Of a stretch of 5,007 bases of DNA, positions 1 through 4,578 are shown piece by piece. This DNA is from an uncultured Rickettsiales bacterium (GTDB taxonomy: Bacteria; Pseudomonadota; Alphaproteobacteria; Rickettsiales; Midichloriaceae). The first letter of the stretch is position 1; each line of letters opens with the position of its first letter. The stretch spans positions 1-5,007 of the forward strand of contig CALKVD010000091.1 in assembly GCA_937996615.1 (NCBI GenBank), read 5' to 3'. Position numbers and translations under genes: made by a program. Below the pieces are notes generated by a model. That model saw only the letters and a program-made list of their open reading frames with translations. It was not told where the DNA came from and did not search any database.

Positions 1-121
1 AGTCAAGTTCATACTTATGCAGCCACAATTGGGCTCCATTGCTCAAACTAATTTTACGAAAATCCTCTGGACAGGCATTTTGAAAACCATCGGGTCTTTT
101 CCAAATTACATGCTTTATCAT
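1..121 (-). CDS. Uncharacterised protein, N-terminal 40 residues only (runs off left edge)
   Basis: An open frame starts at an ATG whose first base is position 121 and continues without a stop through position 1, giving 40 residues that begin MIKHVIWKRPDGFQNACPED and continue to a W-L-H-K segment near residues 33-36. The composition (three Trp/Lys-rich patches, K-R-P-D-G-F, P-E-D-F-R) is that of a real soluble protein, not a shadow frame, and all three plus-strand frames of the same stretch contain stops. There is no signal peptide or membrane segment in the visible part. I have a vague memory of short uncharacterised proteobacterial proteins starting this way, but I cannot name a family, so no function is given. 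It is divergent from the truncated lspA frame. No clear Shine-Dalgarno sequence lies before the ATG. Confidence 0.55.
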   Translation of the reverse strand, partial: MIKHVIWKRPDGFQNACPEDFRKISLSNGAQLWLHKYELD

Positions 122-167
122 AGATTTTTTTAGCACCAATGGTACATTCGATTTAAAACTATTCCGT

Positions 168-533
168 ATGTTAAATTTTGTTTGGGTTGAAAATAGGGGA
201 TTTGGATTTGGCGCTCTTAGTTCTGTTTTTCAAGGACAATGGCAACCAATTATAATTTCGATTATTGTCACTATTGTGATTATTTTTCTTGGTATACGTA
301 ATGGTAGTGGCTTATGGCTTCCTTTGAGTATGATATGTGGTGGAGCTATTAGCAATATAATCGACAGGATGCTGTATGGTTTTGTTTTTGATTTTATTGA
401 TCTATTTTGGAAAAAATATCACTATCCAGCGTTCAACATTGCTGATGCTTTCATTGTAGTTGGAGCTGTGTTGATTGCAATAGCTGAAATGAAAAAACAG
501 AAGTTTTCTGCAACAAAAACCAAAGAAAAGTAA
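168..533 (+). pseudogene. lspA: Signal peptidase II (prolipoprotein signal peptidase), N-terminally truncated
   Basis: LspA is an inner-membrane aspartyl protease that cleaves the signal peptide from diacylated prolipoproteins. The 121-residue frame carries the core family blocks in order: N-R-G-x-x-F-G (residues 9-15), G-G-A-I-S-N-I-I-D-R (58-67), F-V-F-D-F (72-76) and F-N-I-A-D (89-93). The aspartates at 66, 75 and 93 are therefore present, including the two in the V-x-D-F and F-N-x-A-D blocks that form the catalytic pair in the known structure. Hydrophobic segments lie near 27-43, 50-65 and 94-107. Usual family length is about 150-200 residues with four membrane helices; the first helix and its D-Q-x-x-K motif are missing. 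In-frame sequence before ATG 168 is open back to 84 but has no ATG, and recognisable homology seems to start only near position 150. No other plus frame of 1-167 supplies the missing part, so this is a deletion or rearrangement and not a simple frameshift. The first glycine of G-N-x-x-D-R is serine. It is probably a pseudogene, although a reduced protein from ATG 168 cannot be excluded. Confidence 0.75.
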
Positions 534-537
534 TCCT

Positions 538-585
538 AAATGAATTACTCATTTTATTGATATCGCTTCTTGATAAAATTCATTT
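538..585. terminator. Inverted repeat between convergent lspA and hpf, possible bidirectional terminator
   Basis: AAATGAATT at 538-546 is the exact reverse complement of AATTCATTT at 577-585. An alternative inner pairing is ATTTTAT (551-557) with ATAAAAT (573-579). It sits just after the lspA stop and before the hpf stop on the other strand, where a shared terminator would be expected. The stems are pure AT or nearly so and lack a GC-rich core, so this is a weak candidate. Confidence 0.25.
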
Positions 586-645
586 CTATATATTAGAGCA
601 GAGAACCAGACAGTATGATTTTAATATGAAATGCCAAATTTAAAT

Positions 646-1260
646 TCAGACTTTCAGATTAGTATCAATCCATGAGATATTTTGATCCTCTCTACGATAC
701 AACAAATTGAGATGTCTGTTTGCTTTATTAATAAACAAATAAGCCGGAAGATGTTTGAGATCCATATGCATAATCGCATCATTGAAACTCAGAACTTCAA
801 CTTGGACATCTCGTTCAGCAATTATAGTAGGAGCTGCGTTATCATTTTCATAATCAGATGGTTCACTTCCTTCCAAATCTGTTGGCCCATCTTCATATTC
901 AGCCTCAACCGTATATTTTGTAAACTGCATAACTGGATCGGCCTGATCAGTTCCTCTTTTATGGTGGTCACGCAACCTATCCTTGTAGCGTCTAAGTTGT
1001 GTTTCGATTTTTTTCACCGCCCCCTCAACAGAAGAATATGCATCTTTGTTAGACGAGCGACTTACGATCAGGGGTCCTACGGTCGTACCATCATTCACAG
1101 TAATGGTAACATGGAATAAATCACGTACCTTGGAAACAATCGCATGGGCGCTTATTGGTCTATCAAAATATTTATGGACAGAAACTTGGAGAGCTTCTTC
1201 AATATACGAGCGAAGAGTGTCGCCAATATCTAAATGTTTCCCTACAACTGTGGTTTGCAT
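646..1260 (-). CDS. hpf: Long-form ribosome hibernation promoting factor
   Basis: This is a 204-residue protein of the long HPF (S30AE/YfiA) family, which binds the 30S decoding region in slow growth and joins 70S ribosomes into inactive 100S dimers. Residues 1-100 form the N-terminal S30AE domain, starting M-Q-T-T-V-V-G-K-H-L-D-I-G and ending in the basic stretch K-K-I-E-T-Q-L-R-R-Y-K-D-R-L-R-D-H-H-K-R that would contact rRNA. Residues 103-143 are an acidic, flexible linker. Residues 144-199 form the C-terminal dimerisation domain, with S-F-N-D-A-I-M-H-M-D-L, the A-Y-L-F-I-N-K-A block and L-L-Y-R-R-E-D-Q-N-I-S-W-I. Length is close to the usual 180-200 residues. Neither rpoN nor ptsN, frequent alphaproteobacterial neighbours, is adjacent: it is divergent from pyrH and convergent with lspA. 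No clear Shine-Dalgarno sequence precedes the ATG at 1260. It is complete and probably functional. Confidence 0.93.
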   Translation of the reverse strand: MQTTVVGKHLDIGDTLRSYIEEALQVSVHKYFDRPISAHAIVSKVRDLFHVTITVNDGTTVGPLIVSRSSNKDAYSSVEGAVKKIETQLRRYKDRLRDHHKRGTDQADPVMQFTKYTVEAEYEDGPTDLEGSEPSDYENDNAAPTIIAERDVQVEVLSFNDAIMHMDLKHLPAYLFINKANRHLNLLYRREDQNISWIDTNLKV

Positions 1261-1294
1261 ATGAAATTTTAATGATGAAATTGATCACAAACCG

Positions 1295-1324
1295 ATCCTA
1301 TCATATTAAACGATATAAAATCAA
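1295..1324 (-). promoter_or_regulatory. Candidate sigma70-type promoter for hpf
   Basis: Reading the minus strand, TTGATT (1324-1319) is followed after 18 bases by TAGGAT (1300-1295), about 35 bases before the hpf start codon. Both boxes are imperfect and the surroundings are AT-rich, so chance matches are easy. A second possible pair, TTGATT then TAGATT, lies further upstream and overlaps the palindrome at 1338-1349. Confidence 0.35.
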
Positions 1325-1337
1325 TGTATAAGTTTAC

Positions 1338-1349
1338 TAATCTAGATTA
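1338..1349. repeat. 12-base perfect palindrome in the hpf-pyrH divergent region
   Basis: TAATCTAGATTA reads the same on both strands. It lies upstream of the hpf promoter candidate and roughly 175 bases before pyrH. A dimeric regulator site is possible, but no known operator is recognised. The rest of 1261-1513 holds the two promoter candidates and no gene that I can see. Confidence 0.3.
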
Positions 1350-1432
1350 TTTTTCTTGCTCAAATCAAAAAATAAAGATAGTAGTTCAATAGCACTATTT
1401 CAATTATTTTGCAATTTATCAAAGATCAGCTA

Positions 1433-1462
1433 TTGCAAAGCTTTTTTAAGCTATAGTATATT
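1433..1462 (+). promoter_or_regulatory. Candidate sigma70-type promoter for pyrH
   Basis: TTGCAA (1433-1438) and TATATT (1457-1462) are separated by 18 bases, about 50 bases before the pyrH start. The spacer contains a small inverted repeat, AGCTT (1439-1443) and AAGCT (1448-1452), around a run of T. The whole pair fits a housekeeping promoter moderately well. Confidence 0.45.
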
Positions 1463-1513
1463 ATTTATGGTGCCTTTAATAAGCAAAAACAAAAAATTCA
1501 ATAAAATCAACGC

Positions 1514-2221
1514 ATGAAATACAAAAGAATACTACTAAAGATATCTGGCGAATCCCTAATGGACACAACCAAAAATTGTATCATAGACCAAAGTTTTATA
1601 ACAAATCTCTGCCAAGATATTGCTGAAGTACATCAAAACGGAATTGATATCTGCTTAGTTATTGGCGGTGGCAATATATGCCGCGGCTCAACTTTTGTCG
1701 GAATGGGTATTGAAAGAGCAAATGCGGATTATATGGGAATGCTAGCAACAATTATTAATAGTTTAGCAGTGCAAGCAAGACTTGAATCTCTTGGTATTCC
1801 AACTAGAGTACAATCAGCAATTAATATGCCGACAATCGCTGAACCTTATATCAGACGCAAAGCTATTCGCCATATGGACAAGAAAAGAGTAGTAATTTTC
1901 TCCGGTGGCACTGGCAACCCATTTTTCACTACCGATACAGCTGCAGTACTCCGCGCTATTGAAATGCATTGCGATGTTTTGCTCAAAGGAACACAAGTCG
2001 ACGGAGTTTATTCGTCTGATCCTGTTAAAAATCCAGACGCAACTATGTATACAACTCTTAGCCATTCAGAAGCTTTAAGTAAAGGCTTAAAAGTTATGGA
2101 TACTGCCGCTATCGCTTTAGCAGATGACAATAGTCTACCGATCATAGTATTTAATATACACCAACCTAAAGGGTTAATTCAAGTACTAAATAACAAATGT
2201 AAATTTTCTTTAATAAAATAA
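1514..2221 (+). CDS. pyrH: UMP kinase (uridylate kinase)
   Basis: PyrH phosphorylates UMP to UDP with ATP, the committed step toward UTP and CTP, in the cytoplasm as a hexamer. The 235-residue protein has the amino-acid kinase fold hallmarks: L-L-K-I-S-G-E (residues 7-13) with the nucleotide-binding lysine, G-G-G-N-I-C-R-G (51-58) for phosphates, A-N-A-D-Y-M-G-M-L-A-T (69-79) for UMP, G-G-T-G-N-P-F-F-T-T-D-T-A-A (131-144), and L-K-G-T-Q-V-D-G-V-Y-S-S-D-P (157-170). Length is usual (about 235-245). The ATG at 1514 gives the standard M-K-Y-K-R-I-L-L-K start. There is no Shine-Dalgarno sequence in the A-rich leader. In most bacteria pyrH is joined to tsf and frr; here neither is present and the next gene is flgG, so pyrH appears to be transcribed alone. 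All key residues are intact. Confidence 0.96.
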   Translation: MKYKRILLKISGESLMDTTKNCIIDQSFITNLCQDIAEVHQNGIDICLVIGGGNICRGSTFVGMGIERANADYMGMLATIINSLAVQARLESLGIPTRVQSAINMPTIAEPYIRRKAIRHMDKKRVVIFSGGTGNPFFTTDTAAVLRAIEMHCDVLLKGTQVDGVYSSDPVKNPDATMYTTLSHSEALSKGLKVMDTAAIALADDNSLPIIVFNIHQPKGLIQVLNNKCKFSLIK

Positions 2222-2247
2222 TTTGCCCACCCTGCCGATACAGAAGG

Positions 2248-2282
2248 TTTAATATTTAATTTATGTGAAAATAAATATTAAA
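2248..2282 (+). repeat. AT-only hairpin between pyrH and flgG
   Basis: TTTAATATTTA (2248-2258) and TAAATATTAAA (2272-2282) are perfect reverse complements, giving an 11-base-pair stem with a 13-base loop. It lies about 25 bases after the pyrH stop and directly before the flgG promoter. It has no GC pairs and no following T run, so it is not a textbook intrinsic terminator. It may protect the pyrH 3' end, slow polymerase, or act as DNA structure near the promoter. Confidence 0.5.
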
Positions 2283-2286
2283 GTAC

Positions 2287-2315
2287 TTGACTTGTCGTTG
2301 CAATTGTGATACATT
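2287..2315 (+). promoter_or_regulatory. Sigma70-type extended -10 promoter for flgG
   Basis: TTGACT (2287-2292) and TACATT (2310-2315) have the ideal 17-base spacing. The -10 box is preceded by TGA (2307-2309), an extended -10 element. It lies about 37 bases before the flgG ATG, implying a short leader of around 30 bases. This is the best promoter in the window. It is of the housekeeping type, not the sigma54 (GG-N10-GC) or sigma28 type usual for flagellar genes. Confidence 0.65.
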
Positions 2316-2352
2316 CCAAGGTGCTTTTTAATTAATAAATAATTTTTTATCA

Positions 2353-3156
2353 ATGCGCGGATTAGATGTAGCTGCTACTGGGATGATTGCTGCCCAAAAT
2401 CAGGTTGATAATATAGCAAACAATTTAGCAAACGCAAATACCACCGCTTTTAAAAGGGGTAATGCAGCTTTTGTCGATCTAATATATTTAGATGAAGCAA
2501 GAGCATTAGGGCCAGTTTCAAGCGTTGGAGGCGATGCAATCATGACACCTGTCGGAATCCAATTCGGCTCTGGCGCAAGACTTCAATCTATATCAAAAGA
2601 TTTCAGCCAAGGAGGATTAGAAAAAACGTCAGGAGAACTTGATGTGGCAATTCAAGGTACCGGTTTTTTTGCAATAGAATTACCAGATGGGACAACAGCC
2701 TATACTCGAGATGGCCATTTTAAAATAGATCCAAATACCAATCAACTTGTCACAATGCAGGGATATGTTTTGAATCCAGGAATAACTGTACCACAAAACC
2801 AAACTGCTTTAGTAATCAAAAGAGATGGGACCGTTACCGCAGAAATACCAGGACAAGTTGACGCTCAAGAACTTGGCAATATACAATTGACAACTTTTTC
2901 AAACCTTCCAGGACTGTCTGCAATTGGCGATAACCTTTTTGCTGAAACTTCAGCTTCTGGCCCCCCTAACACCGGCACACCTCAACAATTATCGTTTGGC
3001 TCACTGATGCAGGGATGGCTTGAAACAGCAAATGTCAACGCAGTTATAGAAATAACAGATTTGATCAAAGCACAACGCAACTATGAAATGAACTCTACCG
3101 TCATCAAGACAGAAGATAATATGCTAAAAGATGTAGTAACGCTCCATGTGGCCTAA
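2353..3156 (+). CDS. flgG: Flagellar basal-body distal rod protein FlgG
   Basis: FlgG builds the distal rod, the periplasmic drive shaft between the MS ring and the hook, and is exported by the flagellar type III apparatus, which explains the absence of a signal peptide. The 267-residue protein matches the usual length (about 260). It has the N-terminal rod motif A-N-N-L-A-N-A-N-T-T-A-F-K-R (residues 22-35), the central L-D-V-A-I-Q-G-x-G-F-F block (96-106) followed by A-Y-T-R-D-G-H-F, L-V-T-M-Q-G-Y (132-138 region), and the C-terminal N-V-N-x-V-x-E-I-T-D-L-I-K-A-Q-R-N-Y-E-M-N-S helix (from about 227). Both terminal coiled-coil halves are complete. The ATG at 2353 gives the family start M-R-x-L; there is no Shine-Dalgarno sequence. 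The usual neighbours flgF, flgA and flgH are absent on both sides, so flgG stands alone behind its own promoter. FlgF is the nearest alternative, but the length and central blocks fit FlgG better. Confidence 0.94.
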   Translation: MRGLDVAATGMIAAQNQVDNIANNLANANTTAFKRGNAAFVDLIYLDEARALGPVSSVGGDAIMTPVGIQFGSGARLQSISKDFSQGGLEKTSGELDVAIQGTGFFAIELPDGTTAYTRDGHFKIDPNTNQLVTMQGYVLNPGITVPQNQTALVIKRDGTVTAEIPGQVDAQELGNIQLTTFSNLPGLSAIGDNLFAETSASGPPNTGTPQQLSFGSLMQGWLETANVNAVIEITDLIKAQRNYEMNSTVIKTEDNMLKDVVTLHVA

Positions 3157-3339
3157 AACTCAACAAAATTAGATTAACATAAATAACAAGGCTTAATAAA
3201 GTGATTTTACCATGATTACGCAATTATTTGAAATATTTTGTGAGCAAAACGATTTTAGATACTTAGTTTTTCAATTTCTCAGTGATCATTCTCGGATTCA
3301 TTTAACTAGATATAATATTATCATAATGCTTTAACATTA

Positions 3340-3354
3340 ATTCAAAATTTGAAT
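3340..3354. repeat. 15-base palindrome in the flgG-coaE spacer
   Basis: ATTCAAA (3340-3346) and TTTGAAT (3348-3354) are perfect reverse complements around a single central A. It could bind a dimeric protein, but it is too far (about 155 bases) from coaE for an obvious promoter role, and AT-rich background makes chance plausible. Confidence 0.3.
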
Positions 3355-3451
3355 CTACTGCTTAACATTCTAGATGTGATAAATGAATTTTAAATCAATT
3401 TTATTAGCTTTTGATATTTTATTTTATATTTAACCATTTACTATCAATAAT

Positions 3452-3474
3452 CTACTTAATAAAAGTAGTACTAC
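3452..3474. repeat. Overlapping palindromes within the coaE promoter region
   Basis: CTACTT (3452-3457) pairs with AAGTAG (3463-3468) around AATAA. The second arm also begins a perfect 10-base palindrome, GTAGTACTAC (3465-3474). The two structures share GTAG and exclude each other. They cover the presumed -35 and spacer of the coaE promoter, a natural position for an operator. Confidence 0.35.
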
Positions 3475-3485
3475 CCTATTATAAT
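3456..3485 (+). promoter_or_regulatory. Candidate promoter for coaE
   Basis: A perfect TATAAT (3480-3485) lies 23 bases before the coaE start, with TTAATA (3456-3461) 18 bases upstream as a weak -35. TATAAT is repeated at 3485-3490. The leader would be short, about 15-20 bases, and has no Shine-Dalgarno sequence. Confidence 0.4.
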
Positions 3486-3508
3486 ATAATCAAATTAATC
3501 GCCACAAA

Positions 3509-4123
3509 ATGTTGATAGGAATTACAGGTGGAATAGGAAGTGGCAAAAGCTTTATTCTCAAACTATTCGCCAAAAATTTTCCTTGTATCAAAGCTGATGA
3601 CATAGCAAAAAAAGTGATGCTAAATCAAGCAATACAAATAAAAATCCAAAAGCAAATTTTACATACAGCATATTTTGATTTCAAAATGCTCAAGCATATA
3701 GTACTAAACAATCCAAAAAAACTCACCAAGCTCGAAGAAATTGTACATCCGTTTGTAAGATTTGAAATAACAAAACTAAAAAAACTTAATATTTTACACC
3801 CTTTGATAATCGAGACCCCACTTTTATTTGAAAAAAATTTAGAGAATGAATATGAGATAATTATTTCGACTGTCAGCGGGATGTCGTTACAAATCAAGCG
3901 AGTGATAAGACGCCAAAATCTGGAATCACAAGAATTAGAAACTATACTGCAACGTCAGGTTAATGATTTGGTAAGGATCAATAAATCTCACTTTGTTATT
4001 AACACAGCAAAAACTAAGCTGCAGACGAAAAAACAAGTATATAAGATAATCAAGATCCTGAATAATATGTTTGATCAAAAAATATATCAGTTGAATAGTA
4101 GTTTTAAACTACCAAAGATTTAA
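3509..4123 (+). CDS. coaE: Dephospho-CoA kinase, divergent short form
   Basis: CoaE phosphorylates the ribose 3'-hydroxyl of dephospho-CoA with ATP, the last step of coenzyme A synthesis. The 204-residue protein starts M-L-I-G-I-T-G-G-I-G-S-G-K-S, with the P-loop at residues 7-14. Family blocks follow: K-A-D-D-I-A (28-33), I-V-H-P (78-81), I-E-T-P-L-L-F-E (101-108), the arginine-rich lid I-K-R-V-I-R-R-Q (129-136) and H-F-V-I-N-T (161-166). Oddities: the normally D-A-D substrate and metal motif is K-A-D, the usual R-D of the lid is R-Q, and the segment between residues 45 and 75 is shorter than in E. coli. From memory, Rickettsia CoaE is similarly short and lacks the first aspartate (C-A-D), so this probably reflects lineage drift, not inactivation. 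The protein is very rich in Lys, Ile and Leu. The dnaQ gene often found after coaE is absent. Confidence 0.88.
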   Translation: MLIGITGGIGSGKSFILKLFAKNFPCIKADDIAKKVMLNQAIQIKIQKQILHTAYFDFKMLKHIVLNNPKKLTKLEEIVHPFVRFEITKLKKLNILHPLIIETPLLFEKNLENEYEIIISTVSGMSLQIKRVIRRQNLESQELETILQRQVNDLVRINKSHFVINTAKTKLQTKKQVYKIIKILNNMFDQKIYQLNSSFKLPKI

Positions 4124-4140
4124 GCATAATAAGCCTAAAT

Positions 4141-4173
4141 CGCTAAAGTAATTTACTATGAAATGTTTTAGCG
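4141..4173. repeat. Inverted repeat after coaE
   Basis: CGCTAAA (4141-4147) and TTTAGCG (4167-4173) are reverse complements with a 19-base loop, 17 bases after the coaE stop. The stem has some GC, unlike most others here, but no T run follows, so its role as a coaE terminator is uncertain. Confidence 0.3.
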
Positions 4174-4195
4174 TGTAAGCAAGCAAAAGAGAGAG

Positions 4196-4212
4196 ATGAA
4201 TCACAGATTCAT
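4196..4212. repeat. Short tight hairpin between coaE and the immunity gene
   Basis: ATGAATC (4196-4202) and GATTCAT (4206-4212) pair perfectly around ACA, giving a 7-base-pair stem with a 3-base loop. It lies in the convergent gap and may form part of a 3'-end structure. There is no adjacent T run. Confidence 0.3.
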
Positions 4213-4284
4213 TAAAATGATAAGTAGCAAAAAATAGATGCTAAAACCAAAGCGTAATATATCTCTGCGTTTGATTTTATCATA

Positions 4285-4578
4285 TCATAATCCGCGTTTT
4301 TTCCACCATTCGTCGGTCCAAAATTCTGGAGGAACTCTATCCTTATCTTCAAAAAATGGTTCTGTTATTCCATACTCCTTTTCCAAAATTTCATCCCATT
4401 TTTCATTTAAATTTTCAGGTAATTTATTTCCACACCAAGGGCAAAAATAAAATTTTTGATGTGTTCCATGAGTATCATGGTATAGAATAAATGATGATGA
4501 TCGCATTGCATGATTATATTCCAATAATGAGCTATTTTCAGTACGATGACCTTCCATAATATCGCAGCAATATTTCAT
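4285..4578 (-). CDS. DUF6980-like small protein, probable immunity protein
   Basis: This 97-residue cytoplasmic-type protein has no signal peptide or membrane segment. It starts M-K-Y-C-C-D-I-M-E, has F-C-P-W-C-G-N-K-L-P (residues 45-54), and ends with a W-D-E-I-L-E-K helix and P-P-E-F-W-T-D-E-W-W. Paired cysteines at 4-5 and 46/49 suggest a metal-binding knuckle. From memory this matches the DUF6980 family, often found as small orphan genes; I did not check it. Its ATG overlaps the stop of the upstream toxin-like gene in the arrangement TAATG, with an AGG 9 bases before the ATG, so translation is probably coupled. A small acidic protein directly after a C-terminal toxin domain is the standard position of an immunity protein, which blocks the toxin in the producing cell. 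That role is inferred from position; a zinc-binding accessory role is the alternative. Confidence 0.72.
   Translation of the reverse strand: MKYCCDIMEGHRTENSSLLEYNHAMRSSSFILYHDTHGTHQKFYFCPWCGNKLPENLNEKWDEILEKEYGITEPFFEDKDRVPPEFWTDEWWKKRGL

Larger units (their letters stand above)
3157..3508. other. Gene-poor spacer between flgG and coaE
   Basis: This very AT-rich 352-base stretch contains no convincing gene, tRNA or known RNA. A 40-codon frame at 3212-3334 on the plus strand is judged to be chance. A 15-base palindrome, ATTCAAAATTTGAAT (3340-3354), and the palindromes before coaE are the only structure seen. No GC-rich terminator follows flgG. Confidence 0.6.

Noticed and set aside
637..646. 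Palindrome AATTTAAATT at the hpf 3' end
   Set aside because: It is short and purely AT, expected often by chance in this composition.
682..1264. Two plus-strand frames opposite hpf
   Set aside because: They lie antisense to a clear hpf gene, have unnatural composition and show no family motifs.
1814..2065. Minus-strand frame inside pyrH
   Set aside because: It is the shadow of an unambiguous UMP kinase gene, rich in Cys and Ser as expected of an antisense frame.
3212..3334. A 40-codon plus-strand frame, starting M-I-T-Q-L-F-E-I-F-C, in the flgG-coaE spacer
   Set aside because: It has no ribosome binding site or recognised motif, and its length is within what chance allows in an AT-rich spacer. 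A homology search could change this.
3157..3508. Looked for tRNA, riboswitch or CRISPR-like repeats
   Set aside because: No cloverleaf, conserved riboswitch core or regularly spaced repeat is visible here or elsewhere in the window.
4250..4275. CAAAGCG and CGTTTG flanking an AT stretch after the immunity gene, considered as a terminator
   Set aside because: The pairing needs a bulged base and is not followed on the minus strand by a T run.
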